Notes: generated by a model from the letters alone, not told the origin. Numbered from the stretch's first letter, positions 1 through 5,611 are shown. The stretch is DNA of 5,786 nt from Desulfarculus sp. (GCA_020216625.1 JAIUYB010000176.1:1-5786); one strand, 5' to 3'. Translations and numbers: made by a program.

Positions 1-849
1 GGTTACGTCCTGGCCTCGGCCAAGCGCCTGAAAGGCGCCGAGATCACCATGGACCTGGTCACCGTCACCGGCACCGGGACCCTGGTCATGGCCGCCGCCC
101 TGGCCCAGGGCCGGACCGTGCTGCGCAACGCCGCCCGCGAGCCCGAGGTGGTGGACCTGGCCCGGGCGCTCAACGCCGCCGGGGCGCGCATCCAGGGCGC
201 GGGCACCGCCACCGTGGTCATCGAGGGCGTGGAGGAGCTGGCGCCCCTGGAGCACACCGTCATGCCCGACCGCATCGAGGCCGGCACCTACATGGTCGCC
301 GCCGGCATCACCCGGGGTGAGCTGACCATCGCCGACGCCCCGGTGGAGCACATGACCGCGGTCATCGCCAAGCTCAAGGAGGCCGGCCTGCGCTTCCAGC
401 CCACCCCCAAGGGCCTGGTGGTCAGCGCCCGGCGCGCGCCCAAGCCGGTCACCATCATCACCGGCCCCTACCCCGGCTTCCCCACCGACATGCAGGCCCA
501 GCTCATGGCCCTGATGGCCCTGTCCACCGGCAGCGCCGTCTTCCAGGAGACCATCTTCGAAAACCGCCTGATGCACACCAGCGAGCTACGCCGGCTGGGG
601 GCCAACATCGAGGTCACCGGCTCCACCGCCGTGGTCAAGGGCGCGCGCAAGCTCACCGGGGCCCCGGTCATGGCCACCGACCTGCGGGCCAGCGCCTGCC
701 TGGTCCTGGCCGCCCTGGCCGCCGAGGGCACCACCGAGATCAGCCGGGTCTACCACCTGGACCGGGGCTACGAGCGCATCGACCAGAAACTGGTCGCCGC
801 CGGGGCCAGCATCCGCCGCGAGTCCGAGCCCGGACCGGGCAAGGCGTGA
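1..849 (+). CDS. murA: UDP-N-acetylglucosamine 1-carboxyvinyltransferase (MurA), C-terminal part
   Basis: MurA transfers enolpyruvate from PEP to UDP-GlcNAc, the first committed step of peptidoglycan synthesis in the cytoplasm. The reading frame is open from base 1, so the gene is cut by the window edge; 282 residues are visible of a family length near 420. Seen directly: [12 protein letters not shown] at the start, [30 protein letters not shown] (the Asp at 487-489 matches catalytic Asp305 of E. coli MurA), MATDLRAS (679-687, matching Asp369/Arg371) and [10 protein letters not shown] (the Arg at 763-765 matches Arg397). The fosfomycin-target Cys/Asp115 loop lies upstream of the window and cannot be judged. 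The ATG at 49 is internal Met, not the start. The stop is TGA at 847-849, with a strong hairpin beginning 6 nt later. The paralogue AroA is excluded by the UDP-GlcNAc-type motifs. Confidence 0.97.
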   Translation, partial: GYVLASAKRLKGAEITMDLVTVTGTGTLVMAAALAQGRTVLRNAAREPEVVDLARALNAAGARIQGAGTATVVIEGVEELAPLEHTVMPDRIEAGTYMVAAGITRGELTIADAPVEHMTAVIAKLKEAGLRFQPTPKGLVVSARRAPKPVTIITGPYPGFPTDMQAQLMALMALSTGSAVFQETIFENRLMHTSELRRLGANIEVTGSTAVVKGARKLTGAPVMATDLRASACLVLAALAAEGTTEISRVYHLDRGYERIDQKLVAAGASIRRESEPGPGKA

Positions 850-855
850 GGAAGA

Positions 856-895
856 CCGGGGGAGAAGCTTTTGGGGACAAAAGGTTCTCCCCCGG
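856..895 (+). terminator. Strong hairpin just after murA; terminator or REP-like intergenic palindrome
   Basis: The 11-nt arms CCGGGGGAGAA (856-866) and TTCTCCCCCGG (885-895) are perfectly complementary. After one G-G mismatch they extend by five more pairs (868-872 with 879-883) around the loop GGGGAC. It starts 6 nt past the murA stop, the usual place for a terminator, but a C-rich tract follows and not a T-run, so Rho-independent termination is uncertain. The C-rich flank (CCCCCTCCCCCAAC) recalls extragenic palindromes that I remember as common in Desulfovibrio-type genomes; I could not test whether it is repeated. Confidence 0.6.
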
Positions 896-941
896 GCCCC
901 CTCCCCCAACAACCCTACGGGACTTAAGTTTAGTGACCTTA

Positions 942-968
942 TTCCCCGGCCGGCGCGGGACCGGGGAA
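942..968 (+). repeat. Inverted repeat TTCCCCGG / CCGGGGAA
   Basis: Perfect 8-nt arms at 942-949 and 961-968 enclose an 11-nt spacer. The repeat lies just upstream of the sigma-28-like promoter and the small ORF. No T-tract follows, so it is not an evident terminator. It could be a second weak terminator for murA or a protein binding site; function unknown. Confidence 0.4.
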
Positions 969-976
969 GAAAGGGC

Positions 977-1004
977 TCAAGTCTTTGTGCCTTTGCGCCG
1001 ATAA
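977..1004 (+). promoter_or_regulatory. Candidate sigma-28 (FliA)-type promoter
   Basis: GCCGATAA at 997-1004 matches the FliA -10 consensus exactly. TCAAGTCT at 977-984 matches 6 of 8 positions of TAAAGTTT, with a 12-nt spacer where 11 is canonical. The implied transcript start is near 1011, about 24 nt before the ATG of the 48-codon ORF and its SD. The perfect -10 and sensible placement favour it; the imperfect -35 and one extra spacer base count against it. Confidence 0.5.
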
Positions 1005-1034
1005 GATGGTTGAACCGGGACAAGGAGGTCCATC

Positions 1035-1181
1035 ATGCCGACCAACCATCGTCAACTTTGGCGCGAAATCGTCTCGGCCCTGGTCTGCTCCCGGCTCTAT
1101 TTCGAGCTGAGCCTGGACGAGCGTCTGGCCCTGGTCAAACAGCTCTGCCTCCACCACGGATCCCTGATCCCGGGCAAGTGA
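1035..1181 (+). CDS. 48-residue small protein, not recognised
   Basis: I do not recognise this protein. ATG 1035 is preceded by the strong SD AAGGAGG (1022-1028) with 6-nt spacing, and the frame ends at TGA 1179-1181. Codon use is ordinary for the neighbourhood. The product begins MPTNHRQLWREIV and is probably all-helical: an amphipathic segment with SALVCSRLYFEL (about residues 14-25), then SLDERLALVKQLC (26-38) and a short HHGSLIPGK tail. It has two cysteines (18 and 38) and no signal peptide or evident transmembrane segment. A sigma-28-like promoter sits just upstream, which would tie it to the flagellar or chemotaxis regulon; it does not resemble FlgM or CsrA to my eye. The SD, promoter-like element and coherent composition argue that it is real. 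Confidence 0.6.
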   Translation: MPTNHRQLWREIVSALVCSRLYFELSLDERLALVKQLCLHHGSLIPGK

Positions 1182-1224
1182 CCGCCAACCATCGCCCACC
1201 CCCGCCTTCGTCTCCACCGCCGTC

Positions 1225-1263
1225 GCCGCCGGCAAAGGGACCATTCCGCCCTTGACCGGCGGC
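1225..1263 (+). repeat. Two-part symmetric hairpin overlapping the candidate -35 of the regulator gene
   Basis: Outer arms GCCGCCGG (1225-1232) and CCGGCGGC (1256-1263) pair over 8 bp. After a symmetric 2x2 internal loop, AAGGG (1235-1239) pairs with CCCTT (1249-1253) around a 9-nt loop. No T-tract follows on either strand, so it is a poor intrinsic terminator for the small ORF. Its right side overlaps the candidate -35 TTGACC, so it could be an operator-like site for the downstream regulator. Confidence 0.45.
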
Positions 1264-1282
1264 CCCGCCTGGGGGATGTAAT
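1252..1282 (+). promoter_or_regulatory. Candidate sigma-70 promoter of the NtrX-like regulator
   Basis: TTGACC (1252-1257, 5 of 6 to consensus) and TGTAAT (1277-1282, 5 of 6) are separated by 19 nt, longer than the ideal 17. A start near 1289 would give a leader of about 50 nt before ATG 1340. No sigma-54 GG-N10-GC element was apparent here. Confidence 0.35.
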
Positions 1283-1339
1283 AGGCGAGCCGGCCATGCC
1301 ATCCCGGCCCCGCACCGCGACCCCCGGCCCGGAGGAGAC

Positions 1340-2710
1340 ATGAGCGCCCACATCCTGGTGGTGGACGACGAAAAATCCATCGGTCTGGCCCTGAAGGGCA
1401 TCCTCGGCGACGAGGGCTACGAGGTCAGCCTGGCCCAGGATGGGGCCGAGGCCTTGGCCCTGGTGGAGGACGACCCGCCCGACCTGGTGCTATTGGACAT
1501 CTGGATGCCGGGCCTGGACGGCCTGGAGGTTTTGGCGCGCCTGAAGCGCCGCCAGCCATCCCCGCCGGTGATCATGATCAGCGGCCACGCCAACCTGGAG
1601 ATGGCGGTCAAGGCCACCCGCCTGGGGGCCTTCGACTTCATCGAAAAACCCCTGGACATGGACAAGATCCTCCTGGCCGCGCGCAACGCCCTGGCCCTGG
1701 GCCGCCTGGCCGAGGAGAACCTGCTCCTGAAGGCCAAGGCCGGCCCTCCCCGGCTCAGCGGCTCCAGCCCGGCCATCACCGCGGTGCGCGAGGCCATCGC
1801 CCGGGTGGCCCCCACCGACTCCTGGGTGCTGATCACCGGCGAGAACGGCACCGGCAAGGAGTTGGTGGCCCACGCCATCCACCACCTCTCCCCCCGGGCC
1901 GACCAGGCCCTGGTGGACGTCAACTGCGCCGCCATCCCCGAGGAGCTGATCGAGAGCGAGCTCTTTGGCCACGAGAAAGGGGCTTTCACCGGGGCCACCG
2001 CCCGCAAGCGGGGCAAGTTCGATCTGGCCGACCGCGGCACCCTGTTCCTGGACGAGATCGCCGACATGAGCCTCAAGACCCAGGCCAAGATCCTGCGCAT
2101 TCTCCAGGAACAGCGCTTCGAGCGGGTGGGCGGCACCCGCACCATCGGCGTCAACGTCCGGGTCCTGGCCGCCACCAACAAGGACCTGCCGGCCGAGATC
2201 GCCGCCGGCCGCTTCCGCGAGGATCTTTACTACCGCCTCAACGTCATCCCCATCGCGGTGCCGCCCCTGCGCCAGCGGGTGGATGACATCCCCGACCTGG
2301 CCCAGGAGTTCCTGAGCGCCCACGCGGCCAAGACCGGCCTGGCCCCCAAACGCCTGACCCCGGCCGCCCTGGAGGTTCTCAAGGCCCACGCCTGGCCGGG
2401 CAACGTGCGCGAACTCAAGAACCTGATCGAGCGCCTGGTGATCCTCTGCCCCGGCCAGGAGATCGGCCCGGCCGACCTGCCCAGCGAACTACGCGCCGCC
2501 GAGGCGCACCCGGCCGGCCTGCCCCAGGCCCTGGCCCTGGACGACTACAAGGAGGCCCGGGCCGCCTTCGAGCGCCTTTATCTGGAGCAAAAGCTGGCCC
2601 AACACCAGGGCAACGTCTCCGCCACCGCCGAGGCCATCGGCCTGGAGCGATCCCACCTGCACAAGAAGCTAAAATCGCTGGGCATCCGCGAAGGGCTCAA
2701 CGGGGACTAG
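1340..2710 (+). CDS. Sigma-54-dependent response regulator, NtrC family, NtrX-like
   Basis: This 456-residue protein has the full three-domain layout of an NtrC-class activator, which uses ATP hydrolysis to open sigma-54 promoters after phosphorylation by a sensor kinase. The receiver domain (about 1-120) has Asp9/Asp10, phospho-acceptor Asp53 in LLDIWMPG, Ser81 and Lys103. The AAA+ domain (about 138-375) has Walker A GENGTGKE (167-174), the sigma-54 contact loop GAFTGA (214-219), Walker B GTLFLDEI (233-240), FREDLYYRL (292-300) with the arginine finger region, and WPGNVREL (352-359). A Fis-type helix-turn-helix closes it (about 425-447, ERSHLHKKL). All key residues are intact. DIWMPGLDGLE and the Fis domain resemble NtrX most. 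GGAGGAG (1331-1337) supports ATG 1340. No histidine kinase is in the window, so its signal is unknown. Its stop touches the stop of the convergent YcaO gene. Confidence 0.93.
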   Translation: MSAHILVVDDEKSIGLALKGILGDEGYEVSLAQDGAEALALVEDDPPDLVLLDIWMPGLDGLEVLARLKRRQPSPPVIMISGHANLEMAVKATRLGAFDFIEKPLDMDKILLAARNALALGRLAEENLLLKAKAGPPRLSGSSPAITAVREAIARVAPTDSWVLITGENGTGKELVAHAIHHLSPRADQALVDVNCAAIPEELIESELFGHEKGAFTGATARKRGKFDLADRGTLFLDEIADMSLKTQAKILRILQEQRFERVGGTRTIGVNVRVLAATNKDLPAEIAAGRFREDLYYRLNVIPIAVPPLRQRVDDIPDLAQEFLSAHAAKTGLAPKRLTPAALEVLKAHAWPGNVRELKNLIERLVILCPGQEIGPADLPSELRAAEAHPAGLPQALALDDYKEARAAFERLYLEQKLAQHQGNVSATAEAIGLERSHLHKKLKSLGIREGLNGD

Positions 2711-2714
2711 CTAG
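2707..2714. other. Abutting convergent stop codons within CTAGCTAG
   Basis: TAG 2708-2710 ends the plus-strand regulator, and CTA 2711-2713 is the TAG stop of the minus-strand YcaO gene. Both lie inside the 8-bp palindrome CTAGCTAG, with zero intergenic bases. No terminator can fit between the genes, so each transcript must run into the other gene's antisense strand. Confidence 0.9.
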
Positions 2715-4471
2715 CTTCGACCGGGGCTCAGACGCTCCAGGTTGGCGCGGGCGAAGTCCAACGAGGGATCCAACTCCAGGGCCTGGCGATACATATGGCA
2801 GGCCTCCTCGATCCGACCCAACTCTCGCAGGTTGGAGCCGATGTTGGCGTAGTTGATGCCCAAACCCGGCTCCAGCTCGATGGCCCGGGCGAAGGCCTCG
2901 ATGGCCTTCTCGTGGTCTTTGAGCATGTAGTGGCAGAAGCCCAGCAGGTTGAAGACCTCGGCGTGGGGCTCGGGAAAGCCGGCGGCGGTGGTCAGGGCCG
3001 CCACCGCCTCGGCATGGCGTCCCAGATCCTTGAGGGCCACCCCGCGCTGGGTGTGGATGCTGGCGGCGTCGGCGGCGGGCGGGTCCAGCCCCAGGGCCCG
3101 CTCCAGGTCGGCCAGGGCCTCGGCCGGTCGCTCCAGGTTGATGAGCGCCAGGGCCCGGAAAAAAGCCAGGTAATAAGGCTCTGCCCCCCCGTCGGCGGCG
3201 ACCCGGCTCATGGCCGAGAGCACCGCCAGGGCCTGCTCCGGGTCCGGCAGTTGGCTGGCCAGCTTGGCGGCGTGGAAGATGACGTCGGTGCCGGTGGTGC
3301 GGTAGGCGAAATGCGCCCCGGGAACGATGGTGTAGACCGCCGGGATGCCCAGATCGGGGTGGGTGACATCCAGGCAATAGACCCCGAAGCCCCGCTGGGC
3401 CAGGGCCGCCACGCAGTTACGCACCTCCTGGAGAAAATCCGGGGCGCTTAAGTCCGGCAGGGAGTCCAGGGACGCCACCCCGGCGGCGCGGGTGACGTAC
3501 TCGGCCGCCCCCAGATCGGCGAACTTGGGCAGGGCGCTGACCTTGTAGTTGCTGCCGGTGTGGAAATCCCCCGCCAGTTGGGCCACCTCGGTCAGGGCCC
3601 GGATCAGGGCCTTGGCCGGGCTGGTGGCGGTGCCGGCGGCGTAGACGATCTCGCTTTGCTCCGGGAAGTTGGCCGGATCCCAGCAGATGGCCGCCACCGT
3701 GGGGATGCCCATGCCGCAGGTGAAGTCCTTGAGCCGCACCTCGATGCCGGCGCGCTCGAATTTGTCGATCAGCTCCCGGGCCACCGGGTCGGTCACGCTG
3801 GCCGGATCGATGGCCGGGGTGGGGAGTTGCCCCAGGGTGACCAAGGCCGAGACGTGCCGCTCCACCACCTCGCACAGGCCCTGGAGCACCGCCTCCTCTT
3901 GGCAGTTGCCGGCCGATGGGCCGTTGTACTCGTTGATGGCGTAGAACCAGCCCAGGGGCAGGCAGACCTCGCGGTCGGCGGCCAGATCCCGGGCCCAGGC
4001 CCAGGTCTGGGGCAGGAGTTGGTAGACCGCCTCGGCCCGGGCCAGGTCCGGGGCGGGGTGGTGGACCGACTGGGCCACCCGGGCGAACTCCAGGCGGGGC
4101 TCGGGAGCCTGGGCGGCGGTGAGCCGGGGAAAGTCCCCGCCACGCACGAAGGCGAAGAAGCTGTAGCGCTCGGCCAGCTCCATCAGGGCGCTGGCCTCGG
4201 CCTGGCTGGGGCTGGCTCCCTTGCCCATCTGCTTCTTGGTGTTGGTCAGGGCGGTGGCGGCCTGGCCGCAGAGGCTCAGGTAGACCGGGATGTCCAGCCG
4301 GCCGGTGTCGATGCGCAGGGTGCGCTCCAGGACCTCGCACCCCAGCCGGGCGAAGCGCTCCTTGGCCCAGACCACGGTCTGCTCGGGCGGTCGGGACTTG
4401 TCCTGCTCGCGGTCATAGACTTTGGGCGCGGGGCGCAGGTTGATGCCGGAACTGGTGGGGGCTGGGGTCAC
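2711..4471 (-). CDS. YcaO-domain ATP-dependent protein with C-terminal TPR array
   Basis: From the preferred GTG start this protein has 586 residues. YcaO proteins bind ATP and phosphorylate backbone amides, which leads to azolines or thioamides in peptides and proteins; E. coli YcaO is linked to RimO-dependent methylthiolation of ribosomal protein S12. Seen here: the ATP-site segments GKGASPSQAEASALMELAER (from residue 83) and AGNCQEEAVLQGLCEVVER (about 187-205), plus GTATSPAKALIRALTEVAQ (280-298), all typical of the family. Four TPR-like repeats follow at about 431-464, 470-503, 504-537 and 538-571, probably a partner-binding module. The C-terminal proline-rich tail of azoline-forming YcaOs is absent, and no TfuA, RiPP precursor or dehydrogenase is nearby. 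GTG 4471 has GGAGG (4478-4482) at 6 nt; the in-frame ATG 4510 (599 residues) has no SD and adds a low-complexity leader. The gene lies downstream of dsrC, behind a terminator. The substrate is unknown. Confidence 0.88.
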   Translation of the reverse strand: MTPAPTSSGINLRPAPKVYDREQDKSRPPEQTVVWAKERFARLGCEVLERTLRIDTGRLDIPVYLSLCGQAATALTNTKKQMGKGASPSQAEASALMELAERYSFFAFVRGGDFPRLTAAQAPEPRLEFARVAQSVHHPAPDLARAEAVYQLLPQTWAWARDLAADREVCLPLGWFYAINEYNGPSAGNCQEEAVLQGLCEVVERHVSALVTLGQLPTPAIDPASVTDPVARELIDKFERAGIEVRLKDFTCGMGIPTVAAICWDPANFPEQSEIVYAAGTATSPAKALIRALTEVAQLAGDFHTGSNYKVSALPKFADLGAAEYVTRAAGVASLDSLPDLSAPDFLQEVRNCVAALAQRGFGVYCLDVTHPDLGIPAVYTIVPGAHFAYRTTGTDVIFHAAKLASQLPDPEQALAVLSAMSRVAADGGAEPYYLAFFRALALINLERPAEALADLERALGLDPPAADAASIHTQRGVALKDLGRHAEAVAALTTAAGFPEPHAEVFNLLGFCHYMLKDHEKAIEAFARAIELEPGLGINYANIGSNLRELGRIEEACHMYRQALELDPSLDFARANLERLSPGRS

Positions 4472-4477
4472 GGTTGG

Positions 4478-4482
4478 CCTCC
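4478..4482 (-). promoter_or_regulatory. Ribosome binding site that selects the GTG start of the YcaO gene
   Basis: On the minus strand GGAGG lies 6 nt before GTG 4469-4471. The upstream ATG 4508-4510 is preceded only by CCCCTATACAAAATT, with no SD. This favours the shorter product. Confidence 0.65.
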
Positions 4483-4505
4483 GGGCATGGGCGTGGTCGC
4501 TTCTA

Positions 4506-4534
4506 TCCATAATTTTGTATAGGGGCCAGTTAAA
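4506..4534 (-). promoter_or_regulatory. Weak candidate promoter of the YcaO gene
   Basis: On the minus strand TTTAAC (4534-4529, 4 of 6) and TATGGA (4511-4506, 3 of 6) are separated by exactly 17 nt; TATACA lies within the spacer. The -35 is formed partly by the T-tract of the dsrC terminator. The implied start near 4499 suits the GTG 4471 start and would exclude ATG 4510 from the mRNA. Confidence 0.3.
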
Positions 4535-4571
4535 ACGACGGCGCTCGTCCCCGGGGGCCGAGCGCCGTCGT
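4531..4571 (-). terminator. Rho-independent terminator of dsrC
   Basis: Perfect 13-bp arms (4535-4547 and 4559-4571, core CGACGGCGCTCG) enclose an 11-nt loop. On the minus strand the stem runs into TTTT then AAC, the expected layout for transcription leaving dsrC, whose stop is 20 nt upstream. It separates dsrC from the YcaO gene, so any co-transcription needs read-through. Confidence 0.85.
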
Positions 4572-4591
4572 GAATCAGGCGGTCGCCGCGA

Positions 4592-4909
4592 CTAGACGCA
4601 GCCGGTGGGCTTGGCCAGGCCGGCCATCTTGCAGGCTCCCTTGCCGGGGCCGCTGGGGAACAGCTCGTAGATGTGCTTCAGCTTGTAGCCCGTGACCTTG
4701 GTCATGATGCGGACCATGGGGGCGATGCCGTTTTTCTTGTAGTAGTCCTGGAGGTAGTGGATGACCTTCCAGTGCTCCTCACCCAGCTCGGCGATGCCCT
4801 CCGACTCCTTGACGAAGTAAGCGAAATCCAGGTCCCACTTCTCGGGATCCATCAGGAAGCCGTCCTCGTCCACTTCATAGGTTTTGCCTTTGTAGGTCAC
4901 ATTAGGCAT
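4592..4909 (-). CDS. dsrC: DsrC, sulfur-carrier protein of dissimilatory sulfite reduction
   Basis: DsrC is a small cytoplasmic protein that serves as co-substrate of the sulfite reductase DsrAB. It carries sulfur between its two C-terminal cysteines as a trisulfide, which is then reduced by the membrane complex DsrMKJOP. The product is 105 residues, the usual DsrC length. It starts MPNVTYKGKTYEVDEDGFL and ends with YELFPSGPGKGACKMAG and KPTGCV. Both redox cysteines are present, Cys93 and the penultimate Cys104, in C-X10-C spacing; this marks true DsrC, as TusE keeps only the last one. LQDYYKKNGIAPMVRI (53-68) is the conserved helix-turn-helix-like core. AAGGAGGA (4918-4925) lies 8 nt before ATG. 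It has its own promoter and terminator, which fits high expression. dsrAB is not in the window; stand-alone dsrC loci are common in sulfate reducers. Confidence 0.96.
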   Translation of the reverse strand: MPNVTYKGKTYEVDEDGFLMDPEKWDLDFAYFVKESEGIAELGEEHWKVIHYLQDYYKKNGIAPMVRIMTKVTGYKLKHIYELFPSGPGKGACKMAGLAKPTGCV

Positions 4910-4990
4910 TGTGGGAATCCTCCTTCCGGGTTTATCTTATCTATCTTGTGGTCTTTTTTTAACCGATGCGGCTAGAAAAAGTCATTCACC

Positions 4991-5019
4991 TGTCTATCAA
5001 TTACCCCCAGCCCTGTCAA
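4991..5019 (-). promoter_or_regulatory. dsrC: Sigma-70-type promoter of dsrC
   Basis: On the minus strand the perfect -35 TTGACA (5019-5014) is followed by exactly 17 nt and TAGACA (4996-4991, 3 of 6) as -10. The implied start near 4984 leaves a leader of about 75 nt that is AT-rich, unlike its surroundings, and ends in AAGGAGGA. An ideal -35 and spacing suit a strongly expressed gene. Confidence 0.6.
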
Positions 5020-5039
5020 GACCTAATCGACGATTGGCG

Positions 5040-5064
5040 GGCTTGCCGGCCGCTTGTGCAAGCC
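5040..5064. repeat. Inverted repeat GGCTTGC / GCAAGCC upstream of the dsrC promoter
   Basis: Perfect 7-nt arms at 5040-5046 and 5058-5064 surround an 11-nt spacer. It lies just upstream of the dsrC -35, and its right arm overlaps the octamer TTGTGCAA (5054-5061). It could be a regulator site or part of the end of the CBS-gene transcript; there is no T-run. Confidence 0.35.
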
Positions 5065-5098
5065 GCGGGCGCCGGGGTCCGCCGCTCCCATTGCACAA
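5054..5098. repeat. Pair of inverted near-palindromic octamers TTGTGCAA and TTGCACAA
   Basis: TTGTGCAA (5054-5061) and TTGCACAA (5091-5098) are exact reverse complements, and each is itself symmetric apart from its two central bases. Their centres are 37 bp apart. Relative to the inferred dsrC start they lie near -73 and -110, positions where activators often bind. No known regulator motif is confidently matched. Confidence 0.35.
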
Positions 5099-5103
5099 TG
5101 AAA

Positions 5104-5134
5104 CCGGGCCGGTACTCCCCAACGCGCCGGCCGG
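5104..5134 (-). terminator. Probable terminator of the CBS-domain gene
   Basis: CCGG-G-CCGG (5104-5112) pairs with CCGGCCGG (5127-5134) over 8 bp with one bulged base and a 14-nt loop. On the minus strand it begins 12 nt after the CBS-gene stop and is followed by TTT (5103-5101). The T-tract is short, so termination may be partial. Confidence 0.4.
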
Positions 5135-5146
5135 CTTGGGCGACGG

Positions 5147-5611
5147 TCAGCCCTGGTCCGTGAACAGGGAGCGCAGCAGGTCCTCCTTTCCCACCACCCC
5201 CACCAGGCGGCCCTGGTCCAGCACGGGCAGGGTGTGGAAATTGTGATCCACCATCAGGGCCGCGGCCTGGCTCAAGGGGGTGTCGGGCCCCACCGTCACC
5301 GGCTGGCGGCTCATGGCCTGGCCCACGTTGACCGCGGCGATGCGCTCCACCTCCCGCTCCAGGTGTTTGAGCGAGGTCAGGGGGATGTAGCCGTCCAGCA
5401 GGGTGAAGAAGCTGGGCAGGGGTAGTTTCTTCTGCTCGGCGATGAGGTCGCTCTGGCAGATGATGCCCACCAGGGTCCCGGCGCCGTCCACCACCGGCAG
5501 TCCGTTGATCCGGCGCTCCAGCATCAGGGCGGCGGCCCGGCCCACCGGGGTCTCGGGAGTCACGGTCACCGGGTCGGGGGTCATCACCTGCCGAACCGTC
5601 AATTCAGCCAT
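5147..5611 (-). CDS. Two-CBS-domain protein, putative adenine-nucleotide sensor
   Basis: The 154-residue protein consists of a CBS pair and nothing else. CBS1 runs about 7-58, with VRQVMTPDPVTV, INGLPVVD and LVGIICQSDL; CBS2 runs about 95-150, with GQAMSRQPVTV, FHTLPVLD and LVGVVGKEDL. Each ends in the usual G-h-h-x-x-x-D-L strand-helix turn (Asp55 and Asp144). CBS pairs typically bind AMP, ATP or similar ligands and regulate an attached or partner protein, but no effector domain is present, so the target is unknown. Between the domains is an unusually long linker of about 36 residues with LPLPSFFTLLDGYIPL and a charged helix; I recall this arrangement in other Desulfobacterota proteins. ATG 5611 has the SD AAGGGGAG (5616-5623) at 4 nt. 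It lies upstream of dsrC on the same strand, but a probable terminator and the dsrC promoter separate them. Confidence 0.9.
   Translation of the reverse strand: MAELTVRQVMTPDPVTVTPETPVGRAAALMLERRINGLPVVDGAGTLVGIICQSDLIAEQKKLPLPSFFTLLDGYIPLTSLKHLEREVERIAAVNVGQAMSRQPVTVGPDTPLSQAAALMVDHNFHTLPVLDQGRLVGVVGKEDLLRSLFTDQG

Noticed and set aside
1490..2389. Minus-strand ORF of 299 codons opposite the NtrX-like gene
   Set aside because: It mirrors GC-rich codons of a strongly conserved response regulator and its G/Q-rich product resembles no family.
3417..4340. Minus-strand ORF of 307 codons overlapping the YcaO gene in another frame
   Set aside because: Pro/Gly/Arg-rich shadow frame without domain signatures; the YcaO frame explains the region.
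3560..4522. Plus-strand ORF of 320 codons opposite the YcaO gene
   Set aside because: Glycine-rich, low-complexity product with no recognisable domain, fully antisense to a gene with clear YcaO and TPR motifs; long antisense frames are expected in GC-rich DNA.
4592..4909. TusE (tRNA thiolation) instead of DsrC
   Set aside because: Both C-terminal cysteines are present in C-X10-C spacing and the length and core match DsrC; TusE has only the last cysteine.
4954..4960. Run of seven T on the plus strand, as a terminator tail
   Set aside because: No GC-rich hairpin directly precedes it on the plus strand and no plus-strand gene ends there; it is the A-rich leader of dsrC on the minus strand.
4911..5246. 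Plus-strand ORF of 111 codons across the dsrC upstream region
   Set aside because: No SD at its start, low-complexity product, and it runs antisense over the dsrC promoter and into the CBS gene.
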